Under the pieces are notes generated by a model. That model saw only the letters and a program-made list of their open reading frames with translations. It searched no databases and had not been told where the DNA came from. From the NCBI GenBank assembly GCA_900554265.1, contig USGZ01000011.1, positions 1-12,311 of the forward strand: a stretch of 12,311 nucleotides of DNA. The letters are read 5' to 3'. Source of the stretch: an uncultured Porphyromonadaceae bacterium. Its GTDB lineage: Bacteria; Bacteroidota; Bacteroidia; Bacteroidales; Muribaculaceae. Each line of letters opens with the position of its first letter. Positions within the stretch are counted from its first letter, which is position 1. Made by a program: the position numbers and the translations under genes. Shown piece by piece: positions 1 through 7,264 of this stretch.

Positions 1-1
1 C

Positions 2-2383
2 TACAAGTGGACCCAGTGGGCATTCCTGAAGATGTTCGACTCCTGGTACGACCGCAAGGCCGAAAAGGCCAAGCCTATCGAGGGACTCGTCGCCGCCTTC
101 GAGAAGAGCGGTACGGAAGGCATCGCCGCCGCCGGCACCAAGGAATTGAGCTTCACCGCCGAAGAATGGTCGGCCATGGACGCCAAGACCAAGAGCGACA
201 CACTTATGAACTACCGCCTGGCATACCTGGCCAACGCGGTGGTGAACTGGTGCCCGAAACTCGGCACCGTGCTGGCCAACGACGAAGTCAGCGAGGGCCT
301 TTCCGTGCGCGGCGGTTATCCGGTCGAGCAGAAGATGATGTGGCAATGGTGCCTGCGCGTTTCCGCCTACGCCCAGCGCCTGCTCGACGGACTCGACCAT
401 ATCGACTGGTCCGATTCCATCAAGGAGACACAGCGCAACTGGATCGGCCGCTCCGAGGGCGCCGAGATGCGCTTCCTGCTCGACGGCCGCGAGGACATGG
501 CTCTCGAAATCTTCACCACACGCCCCGACACCATCTTCGGCGTGACCTTCATGGTGCTTGCTCCCGAAAGCAAGTACGTCGACGAGGTCGTCACGCCCGA
601 GCACCGCAAGGAAGTCGACGAATATCTGGCTTTCGTGCGTCACCGCACCGAGCGTGAGCGTATGATCGACCGCAAGGTGACCGGCGTGTTCTCCGGCTCG
701 TACGCCATCAATCCCCTGACGGGCAAGAAGGTGCCCGTGTGGATCAGCGACTATGTGCTCGCAGGCTACGGCACTGGCGCAATCATGGCAGTTCCGGCAC
801 ACGACAGCCGCGACTACGCCTTCGCCCGCCACTTCGACCTGCCGGTTATTCCTCTGATCGAGGGTGCCGACGTGAGCGAGGCGAGCTTCGACGCCAAGGA
901 AGGCATCATGATGAATTCCGAAGGTCCGTCGCTGAATCTCAACGGCATGACCGTCAAGGAAGCCATGGCCGCCGCCAAAAAATATATCCGCGAGAGCGGG
1001 CTCGGAAAAGTGAAGGTCAACTACAGGCTGCGCGACGCTATCTTCAGCCGTCAGCGCTACTGGGGCGAGCCCATTCCGATGTGTTACGTCGACGGCATTC
1101 CCACGCCCGTACGCGAACTGCCCCTGGAGCTTCCCGAAGTCGACAAGTATCTGCCGACCGAAACCGGCGAGCCGCCCCTGGGCCGCGCTAAGAACTGGAA
1201 GACGCCCGAAGGCTATCCTCTGGAACTCAATACCATGCCCGGCTTCGCAGGTTCCTCGGCCTACTATCTGCGCTACATGGACCCGCACAACGAAAAGGCT
1301 CTGGTATCGCGCGAAGCCGACGAATATTGGCGTCAGGTAGACCTCTATATCGGCGGTTCCGAACACGCCACGGGACACCTGATATACAGCCGTTTCTGGA
1401 ACAAGTTCCTCTACGACTGCGGCGAGGTATGCGAGGACGAGCCCTTCCGCAAGCTCATCAACCAGGGAATGATCCAGGGCCGCAGCAACTTCGTGTACCG
1501 CATCAAGGACACCAACACCTTCGTCAGCGCCGACCTGCGCAAGGACTACGACACCACGCCTATCCACGTGAATATCAACATAGTCAACAACGATATCCTG
1601 GATACCGAGGCATTCCGCAATTCGCTGCCGGAATACAGCACGGCCGATTTCATCCTCAATGCTGACGGCAAATATGTCTGCGGATGGGCGGTAGAGAAAA
1701 TGTCCAAGTCTATGTTCAATGTCGTCAATCCCGACGACGTCGTAGAACGCTACGGCGCGGACACCCTGCGTCTCTACGAGATGTTCCTCGGTCCGCTGGA
1801 GCAGAGTAAACCCTGGGATACCAACGGCATCGACGGCGTCTACCGTTTCATCAAGAAACTCTGGAGCCTCTTCTACAAGGGCGACACGCTCCTCGCCGAC
1901 GATTCCGAGCCTACGCGCGACAATCTCAAGAGCCTCCACAAGCTCATCAAGAAGGTTACCGGCGATATCGAGAGTTTCTCGTTCAATACCTCGGTGGCCG
2001 CCTTCATGATCTGCGTCAACGAACTCGCGCAGCAGGGTTGCCGCTCGAAGGCCGTGCTCGAACCGCTGCTGACGGTCATCTGCCCCTTCGCTCCGCATAT
2101 CGCCGAGGCTCTGTGGCATACGGCCCTGGGCCACGAGACCAGCGTAGTCGACGCTCCGTGGCCGGCTTGCGACGAGCAATATCTCAAGGAGGATTCCGTG
2201 ACCATGGCCGTGAGCTTCAACGGCAAGGCGCGCTACAACATCAGCGTCGCTACCGACGCCGACCGCGAGGCAATCGAGCAGACCGCCCTCAAGGCCGAAG
2301 GCGCCGCAAAATGGCTCGATGGCAAGACCATCAGGAAAATTATCGTCGTTCCCGGAAAGATTGTTAACATCGTAGTCGGCTGA
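2..2383 (+). CDS. leuS: Leucyl-tRNA synthetase, 5' end outside the window
   Basis: Class I aminoacyl-tRNA synthetase that charges tRNA-Leu with leucine in the cytoplasm. The reading frame is open from base 2, so 793 residues are visible. The family is usually about 930-950 aa in Bacteroidota, so the N-terminal Rossmann half with the HIGH motif lies upstream. The fragment begins YKWTQW, a conserved LeuRS stretch. A zinc-domain-like segment follows, with only one Cys (WCPKLGT) and no second Cys pair, so zinc binding is probably lost, as in some other LeuRS. The CP1 editing domain shows the threonine-rich motif TTRPDTIFG (fragment residues 172-180) and [16 protein letters not shown] with the editing Asp. 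A leucine-specific insertion of about 60 residues precedes KMSKS (1697-1711). The anticodon-binding and C-terminal domains complete the protein, ending at TGA. It reads as intact and functional. rdgB follows after 41 bases. Confidence 0.97.
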   Translation, partial: YKWTQWAFLKMFDSWYDRKAEKAKPIEGLVAAFEKSGTEGIAAAGTKELSFTAEEWSAMDAKTKSDTLMNYRLAYLANAVVNWCPKLGTVLANDEVSEGLSVRGGYPVEQKMMWQWCLRVSAYAQRLLDGLDHIDWSDSIKETQRNWIGRSEGAEMRFLLDGREDMALEIFTTRPDTIFGVTFMVLAPESKYVDEVVTPEHRKEVDEYLAFVRHRTERERMIDRKVTGVFSGSYAINPLTGKKVPVWISDYVLAGYGTGAIMAVPAHDSRDYAFARHFDLPVIPLIEGADVSEASFDAKEGIMMNSEGPSLNLNGMTVKEAMAAAKKYIRESGLGKVKVNYRLRDAIFSRQRYWGEPIPMCYVDGIPTPVRELPLELPEVDKYLPTETGEPPLGRAKNWKTPEGYPLELNTMPGFAGSSAYYLRYMDPHNEKALVSREADEYWRQVDLYIGGSEHATGHLIYSRFWNKFLYDCGEVCEDEPFRKLINQGMIQGRSNFVYRIKDTNTFVSADLRKDYDTTPIHVNINIVNNDILDTEAFRNSLPEYSTADFILNADGKYVCGWAVEKMSKSMFNVVNPDDVVERYGADTLRLYEMFLGPLEQSKPWDTNGIDGVYRFIKKLWSLFYKGDTLLADDSEPTRDNLKSLHKLIKKVTGDIESFSFNTSVAAFMICVNELAQQGCRSKAVLEPLLTVICPFAPHIAEALWHTALGHETSVVDAPWPACDEQYLKEDSVTMAVSFNGKARYNISVATDADREAIEQTALKAEGAAKWLDGKTIRKIIVVPGKIVNIVVG

Positions 2384-2424
2384 ACGATATAATAAAAGGC
2401 CCTGATTTGCCGTTAATAAATGAC

Positions 2425-3030
2425 ATGGATACACTTGTTTTCGCTACCAACAACGCCCATAAGCTCCACGAGCTTCGCCGCATGCTCGGCGACCGCTACC
2501 GGGTTTTAGGTCTGGAGGATATCGGCTGCCACGACGATATCCCCGAAAACGAGGATACCTTCGAAGGGAATGCCCTTGCCAAGGCACGCTGGGTGGCCGA
2601 GCGCTACGGGTGCGACTGCGCGGCGGATGATTCCGGGCTGAGCGTCGATGCTCTCGGTGGCGCTCCCGGGGTGCTCAGCGCCCGCTTTTCCGGCGTCCAT
2701 GGCGACAGTGAGGCCAACAACCGCAAGCTCCTTGCCATGCTCGACGGCGTCGACGACCGTTCGGCGGCTTTCCATACCGTAATAGCTCTGGTGAGGAAAG
2801 GCCAGGAGCCGCAGTTCTTCCGCGGCAGCATCGCCGGAACCATACTCCGCGAACCGCACGGCACAGGCGGATTCGGCTATGACCCACTGTTCGTACCCGA
2901 CGGATGGTCACAGACCTTCGCCGAAGTTCCGGACGAGGCCAAGAATGCCGTAAGCCACCGCGGCAAAGCCGTGGCAGCCCTTTGTAAATATCTCGACAGC
3001 CAACAGCTTAACACCACCATCATAAAATGA
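2425..3030 (+). CDS. rdgB: Non-canonical purine NTP pyrophosphatase (RdgB/HAM1 family)
   Basis: Cytoplasmic housecleaning enzyme that hydrolyses dITP, ITP and XTP to the monophosphate plus pyrophosphate, keeping deaminated purines out of DNA and RNA. Length is 201 aa, normal for the family. Family motifs are all present: FATNNAHK at the N-terminus (residues 6-13, nucleotide binding), EDTFEGNALAKA, the catalytic/metal segment ADDSGLSVDALGG (about residues 67-79), GAPGVLSARFSG, GFGYDPLF, and a C-terminal SHRGKA. I start at ATG 2425 because the conserved beta strand begins at once (MDTLVFATNN); the frame extends to TTG 2407 but those six codons match nothing in the family. The stop TGA shares bases with the ATG of the next gene (ATGA at 3027-3030), pointing to translational coupling with porZ. 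Confidence 0.95.
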   Translation: MDTLVFATNNAHKLHELRRMLGDRYRVLGLEDIGCHDDIPENEDTFEGNALAKARWVAERYGCDCAADDSGLSVDALGGAPGVLSARFSGVHGDSEANNRKLLAMLDGVDDRSAAFHTVIALVRKGQEPQFFRGSIAGTILREPHGTGGFGYDPLFVPDGWSQTFAEVPDEAKNAVSHRGKAVAALCKYLDSQQLNTTIIK

Positions 3031-5453
3031 TAAAGAAAGCCATCCGACTCCTCGCGCTTATTCTGACCGCCCTGCTGCCCCTTGGCGCCGCCGCGCAGAC
3101 ACTTACAGGTTCCTGGAGTCTTCTCCCCTCGTTTGGTACCACATACAGCCAGATTATCGAGACGCCGCAGCGTACGTTCGTACTCGCCGGAGGTTTCCTG
3201 ATGTCCATGACGCTGGATGACGACAACCAGGTTTCCGAGACATATTATTACAATGTGACCAACAAGCTATCGGACAACGGCATAAACCAGATCAGATACA
3301 ATTTCGACAAGGGCTATCTGATGATTGCCTATACCAACGGCAACATCGACCTGCTTTACGACGATGACCACGTCGTGAACATGCCCGAACTTAAGGATGC
3401 GTCGCTTACCACCTCGCATACCATCGGCCAGATAGATTTCGGCGCCGACCGCATCGTGGCGACCACCGACTTCGGTATCGTTATTTTCAACGACGAGCGC
3501 CATGAGGTTGTCGAAGCGGGCATGTACGGCAAGAAGGTGGACTTCGCCATGATTATGGGCGAGAACCTGCTTATCGCCGTGGACAATAAGCTCCTGTGGA
3601 GCCCGCTGAACAAGCGCCATCCGCGACTGGAATCGTTCGATACAGTCAAGCGTCCGAACGGCGCCGACCAGGGTATCTGGCCGAATGCGCATCCCATGGC
3701 CCGCATAAACGACCATCAGTACGTGCGCATAACCGTAGGCAACGGCAATTCCTCCATGCTCGCTGATTTCGACCCTGAAACAGGAATCCTTACAGAAACA
3801 GTACTCCGCGCCACCGTGTCTAGCGCGAAACTTCCGGTAAACTATGCGGACGGTAAAGTGTTCTTTACCAGCGGCTCGCTTGTATATCAGGTGAACAGCG
3901 ACGGTACTCACGACCTTTTCAATGTTCTTCCCCAGAATACGGCCCAGCGCGGCACCTCGACTTTTATCACCACCGACAAGACTTCCGCATGGATAGCGTA
4001 CAACAATAACGGTTTCGCCCGCTATGACCTGACCGAGCCTGCCGGCACTCTGCTGATGGATAAGTACAAACCTGCCGCAATCTCGGTTACCAGGCCCTTC
4101 TTCCTGACCTGGAACAACGACAACAGCAAAATGTACATCTCCAGCAATGCCCGAAGTGCAGGCATGGGTGATGATGGAAATCTTTTCAATGTGGCCATAT
4201 ATAAAAATGAAAGCGGAGATGTGACTGATATTACACCGTCATTGGCACTTGGCAACGCTATGCGTTTGACTCCGGATCCGGATGATCCTGATGTTTACTA
4301 TGTTAGCTCAGGATATCATGGGTTCAGAGTTATCCGAAACGATGAGCCGATACACCAGTTCACCATTGATAATACTCCTTTTCCCCAGCTGAATAATCTG
4401 GAATATGTTGTCGGTATCGATTTCGACCCCGAGGGTAATATGTGGGTCAGTTCGTATACCTATGATCAAAATTGCCTTATAGTGCTCCCGGCGGCAAAAA
4501 TCAAGAATGCCGTAGCTACAGGCGACTGGAGTTCCATCGGCAAGAGCGACTGGCTTATACCGGAGTTGCCGTCATCGTCCGCTGTTTTTTATGATACCCA
4601 TGTGACATTTGTAAAGAATCGTCCGTACGCACTTTATACTTCAGGTGCCAGTGAATCGGGTGTCATGACTATAAACCACAACAATACGCTGACCGACTTT
4701 TCGGACGACAGAATTTACCATACACAGAAACTCACGGACCAGGGCGGCAGTTCCAACATTGTAAACGGCGTTTATTCAATAACCCAGGACCATGACGGTA
4801 AAGTCTGGATTGGCTCGATCCAGGGCGTCTTCGTAATGTCAGATCCTGCTGCTGCCATGAACCCCAACTATATGCTTACACGTCCCCTTGTGGCCCGCAA
4901 CGACGGCACCAACTACGGTGATTATCTGTTGGCTACAGAGTGTATCTCGAGCATTGCGGTAGATCATTCCAACTGCAAATGGCTTGCCACGGCTGCCTCC
5001 GGCGTCTACCGTGTCAGCCCCGACGGTTCGGAGATTCTCGAGCATTTCAACAAGGACAACTCTCCGCTTGTGAGCAACACAGTCTACGGCGTAAGCGTCA
5101 ATCCCAATAACAACGAGGTATTTTTCGCAACCGACGCCGGCGTATATGTCTACAACAGTTCCTCCTCTCCGGCAGCCGATGATTACTCGGATGTGTTGGT
5201 ATATCCCAATCCCGTCCGGCCTGAGTATACAGGCATGGTGACCATAACCGGCCTGATGGACAACAGTCTTGTCAAGATTGCAGATTCCGCGGGAAACGTA
5301 GTCTATACGGGTACTTCGGAAGGCGGTTCGATGACATGGGATGTGTGCAACAGCAATGGTTCGCGAGTGCGCTCGGGTATATATTTCATAATGGCCTCTC
5401 AGAATGCGGAGGGAAATACCGGTGTTGTAGCTAAAGTAATGGTCATCAACTAA
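3027..5453 (+). CDS. porZ: T9SS attachment-complex beta-propeller protein PorZ
   Basis: Surface component of the type IX secretion attachment complex. In Porphyromonas gingivalis PorZ binds A-LPS and is thought to deliver it to the sortase PorU (established knowledge). Length is 808 aa, close to the 776 aa of the P. gingivalis protein. The sequence shows a signal peptide (two Lys, then a Leu/Ala-rich core, probable cleavage after GAAA before QTLTGSW) and an N-terminal propeller with the phrases SQIIETPQRTF, NKLSDNGINQIRYNFDKG and NGNIDLLYDD. A second propeller carries two-component-regulator-type blades (GKVWIGSIQGVFVM, CKWLATAASGVYRV, NEVFFATDAGVYVY). From about residue 722 comes a type A sorting domain of about 87 aa (VLVYPNPVRPEY ... 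GIYFIMASQ ... KVMVIN). It overlaps rdgB by 4 bases and the next gene starts 3 bases after its stop. Bases of about 4141-4500 are unusually AT-rich. PorZ rather than a generic propeller cargo is supported by the N-terminal domain and by porU/porV nearby. Confidence 0.88.
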   Translation: MIKKAIRLLALILTALLPLGAAAQTLTGSWSLLPSFGTTYSQIIETPQRTFVLAGGFLMSMTLDDDNQVSETYYYNVTNKLSDNGINQIRYNFDKGYLMIAYTNGNIDLLYDDDHVVNMPELKDASLTTSHTIGQIDFGADRIVATTDFGIVIFNDERHEVVEAGMYGKKVDFAMIMGENLLIAVDNKLLWSPLNKRHPRLESFDTVKRPNGADQGIWPNAHPMARINDHQYVRITVGNGNSSMLADFDPETGILTETVLRATVSSAKLPVNYADGKVFFTSGSLVYQVNSDGTHDLFNVLPQNTAQRGTSTFITTDKTSAWIAYNNNGFARYDLTEPAGTLLMDKYKPAAISVTRPFFLTWNNDNSKMYISSNARSAGMGDDGNLFNVAIYKNESGDVTDITPSLALGNAMRLTPDPDDPDVYYVSSGYHGFRVIRNDEPIHQFTIDNTPFPQLNNLEYVVGIDFDPEGNMWVSSYTYDQNCLIVLPAAKIKNAVATGDWSSIGKSDWLIPELPSSSAVFYDTHVTFVKNRPYALYTSGASESGVMTINHNNTLTDFSDDRIYHTQKLTDQGGSSNIVNGVYSITQDHDGKVWIGSIQGVFVMSDPAAAMNPNYMLTRPLVARNDGTNYGDYLLATECISSIAVDHSNCKWLATAASGVYRVSPDGSEILEHFNKDNSPLVSNTVYGVSVNPNNNEVFFATDAGVYVYNSSSSPAADDYSDVLVYPNPVRPEYTGMVTITGLMDNSLVKIADSAGNVVYTGTSEGGSMTWDVCNSNGSRVRSGIYFIMASQNAEGNTGVVAKVMVIN

Positions 5454-5456
5454 GAT

Positions 5457-5987
5457 ATGGATACTTTATCCCTCAAATATACCGATGAGCGCGACAAGGC
5501 CTACGGCATAGTCGGCATGGCTCTGACGCTTGTCACTTCCGGAAACGAGCAGCTTATTTCCGCAATAGCGCTCGATGACGCCGACGGTTGCCATATCCAT
5601 ATGGTTCCCGACTTCGGTTTCAGTCAGAATCCGCGAATGTCCGCGAAAATCATATGGGCACAGTCAATCAAGGATCTGCGAGCAGTCACCAGCATGGTTC
5701 TGGGCAATATCGCCTGTCGTCGGCAGTTGCTTAAATCCCGGCCCATTGAGCGCGAGACTCTTGCCCTGCTCGAGGATCTTGTGCGCGAGCAGGCCACGGA
5801 ATACTGCGCTCTCGATAAGGACGAGGCCGAGTTACTTTTCGACAGCTGCCACCGTTATGTTCGCCGTCTTTTCGACAGTGTCGGCATGCAGAGAGTTGCC
5901 CGCAGTTTTTGCGACAGAATTGTCGAGCGCCGCAATATGAGCGCCGTCGAAGTTGTCGAATACCTCGCATCTCTTGGCCTGAGGTAA
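5457..5987 (+). CDS. Uncharacterised 176-aa protein between porZ and rex
   Basis: I do not recognise this family. It is 176 aa, with no signal peptide and no membrane segment, so it is probably cytoplasmic. The N-terminal part (about residues 1-60) alternates short hydrophobic stretches with acidic turns (KAYGIVGMALTLVT, LISAIALDDADGCHIHMV) and could be a small alpha/beta fold. From about residue 70 on it looks almost wholly helical, with many Arg/Glu pairs (ERETLALLEDLVREQATEY, DRIVERRNMSAVEVVEYL). It has five cysteines (about residues 45, 87, 117, 131, 151), none in a CxxC arrangement. ATG 5457 lies 3 bases after the porZ stop, and rex starts 15 bases after its own stop, so it is very likely co-transcribed with both. 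The tight spacing, full-length open frame and codon use like its neighbours support a real gene. Function is unknown; a link to T9SS or to Rex is only positional. Confidence 0.8.
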   Translation: MDTLSLKYTDERDKAYGIVGMALTLVTSGNEQLISAIALDDADGCHIHMVPDFGFSQNPRMSAKIIWAQSIKDLRAVTSMVLGNIACRRQLLKSRPIERETLALLEDLVREQATEYCALDKDEAELLFDSCHRYVRRLFDSVGMQRVARSFCDRIVERRNMSAVEVVEYLASLGLR

Positions 5988-6002
5988 GAATCGTTACAGT
6001 AA

Positions 6003-6659
6003 ATGGCATCTACAGAAAAAATACAAAGCCGTCCGGCGGACATGATTCCGGAACCCACACTCCGGCGTCTGCCCTGGTATCTTGCATATCTGTCCACACT
6101 GCGTTCGCAGAACGTAGACAATATCTCTACCACCCGTATAGCGGAAGATCTCCGTGTGGCTCCTTCGCAGATTGCCAAGGACCTGTCGTTTCTGGGGCTC
6201 AAGGGCAAAACGAGAATTGGGTATTCTGTCGGAGAGCTTGAGAATGCACTCAGTGAATTCCTCGGATTCCGCAACCGTCATAATGCCGTGATGGTCGGAG
6301 TCGGCAGCCTGGGCGCCGCCCTGATTGCCGATTCAGGTCTGCAGCGTTATGGCCTCAACATAGTTGCCGGCATTGATGTCAATCCCGAAATCGTCGGTAC
6401 CAGAATATGCTCGGTTCCTGTTTTCGACTATTGCTCGCTGCCGGACCTTGTCCGTAATCTCGACATAACCATAGGTATTATCGCAGTACCGGTCGACTGT
6501 GCGCAGGAGGCTGCGCATTCAATTACCGACGCAGGTATAAAGGCAATCTGGAATTTTACTCCTACGCGCATATCCGCGCCGGCGGGGGTTGTTGTCACCA
6601 ATACTTCCATTTATTCTCACCTGGCGGTAATGTACAACCGCATGAGCAGTATTAAATAA
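6003..6659 (+). CDS. rex: Redox-sensing transcriptional repressor Rex
   Basis: Homodimeric repressor that senses the NADH/NAD+ ratio: NADH binding releases it from operators in front of fermentative and respiratory genes (established for the family). The protein is 218 aa, the usual size. Residues about 16-85 form the winged-helix DNA-binding domain: PEPTLRRLPWYLAYL, then NISTTRIAEDL, then the recognition region SQIAKDLSFLG and the wing KGKTRIGY. Residues 93 onward are the Rossmann NAD(H) domain with GVGSLG (99-104) and the acidic end of beta 2 (AGIDVNPE). The conserved WNFTPTRI and a C-terminal helix of the domain-swap type (TSIYSHLAVMYNR) follow. QIAK instead of the QIRK of Firmicutes fits Bacteroidales Rex as I remember them. 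It starts 15 bases after the previous gene and is followed 1 base later by the next. No convincing Rex operator was found in this window. Confidence 0.93.
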   Translation: MASTEKIQSRPADMIPEPTLRRLPWYLAYLSTLRSQNVDNISTTRIAEDLRVAPSQIAKDLSFLGLKGKTRIGYSVGELENALSEFLGFRNRHNAVMVGVGSLGAALIADSGLQRYGLNIVAGIDVNPEIVGTRICSVPVFDYCSLPDLVRNLDITIGIIAVPVDCAQEAAHSITDAGIKAIWNFTPTRISAPAGVVVTNTSIYSHLAVMYNRMSSIK

Positions 6660-6660
6660 G

Positions 6661-7227
6661 GTGAAGATACTGATAGTCAGCAATCTGAAGGAGATGGCTC
6701 AAAATACGGCGCAACCCGTCGTAGTCTGTTGTGCGGATTCGTCCGTACTGAGACCCGGCGAGCCTCTCTTTCTTGACGACGACTATCCGGCATGGCAGTC
6801 GGTCATTGCGCCTGCAGTGCGCATCGGACGCCTGGGACTTCACGTAGGCGAAAAATTCGCAGGGTCATATATTGACGCCCATACTCTTTTTCACGTCAGA
6901 GTTCCCCATGCCGCTGACCATTGCTGGTATATTTCCGACCGCCTGTTTTCGCCGGGCAAGTGGCTCGATGGAAACTTCTCCGGTTCTGAGAGTGTCCGCG
7001 TAGGCGTAAGCGCTATCGGGGCGCAAGCGCAATTGCAGACATTCTCTCTTGACATCGATTCTGACGATGTCTGCAAGGCCGTTTCGGCAATATCGCGCTA
7101 TGCGACTATTAAGACAGGCGATATTCTTGTATTCTTTCCGCCGGGTCTTGCCGATGATTTTAAGAGAAATACAGAACTTGAGGCATATCTCGACGACACC
7201 CAGGTCCTCAGGCTCAAGATAAAATAA
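6661..7227 (+). CDS. Degenerate FAH-family protein, probably non-catalytic
   Basis: Resembles the fumarylacetoacetate hydrolase (FAH) superfamily, whose members hydrolyse or decarboxylate keto-acids using a divalent metal. The 188 aa show the family outline: first strand KILIVSN, then SSVLRPGEPLFL, RIGRLGLHVGEKFAGSYID (in the family roughly RIGRLGKNIxxKFAxxYYD), KWLDGNFSGSESVRVG in place of the FDGSAxxG loop, and a C-terminal KTGDILVFFPPG then ELEAYLDDTQVLRLKIK. In my alignment from memory the three metal ligands (ExE and a later Asp) are V48, A50 and V79, and the TGTPAG loop reads FFPPG. So the enzyme is probably inactive and may be structural or regulatory. Start: GTG 6661, one base after the rex stop, is chosen because the first beta strand needs it; ATG 6694 would remove that strand. 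A canonical FAH-family gene precedes porU in P. gingivalis as I recall, which supports homology by position. Confidence 0.72.
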   Translation: MKILIVSNLKEMAQNTAQPVVVCCADSSVLRPGEPLFLDDDYPAWQSVIAPAVRIGRLGLHVGEKFAGSYIDAHTLFHVRVPHAADHCWYISDRLFSPGKWLDGNFSGSESVRVGVSAIGAQAQLQTFSLDIDSDDVCKAVSAISRYATIKTGDILVFFPPGLADDFKRNTELEAYLDDTQVLRLKIK

Positions 7228-7264
7228 ACCGATTAAACCAAACTCTCCAATACCCTTCATTATC

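Noticed and set aside
7-657. A 216-codon + strand frame inside leuS
   Set aside because: It is Arg/Gly/His-rich and out of frame with the conserved LeuRS editing-domain motifs; a shadow of high GC at third positions.
2361-2368. TTGTTAAC near the end of leuS as a possible Rex half-site
   Set aside because: It encodes conserved C-terminal LeuRS residues, is a single short palindrome, and lacks the second spaced half-site expected of a Rex operator.
2402-2409. CTGATTTG before rdgB as a Bacteroidota -7 promoter element
   Set aside because: Only the TTTG part matches TAnnTTTG, the first two positions do not, and no TTTG lies at the -33 distance.
2407-2424. TTG 2407 as the rdgB start
   Set aside because: The six extra codons match nothing in the family, while ATG 2425 places the conserved N-terminal strand directly after the start.
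3267-3911. A 214-codon minus-strand frame opposite porZ
   Set aside because: It is covered fully by the porZ propeller domain on the other strand and has no motifs or start context of its own.
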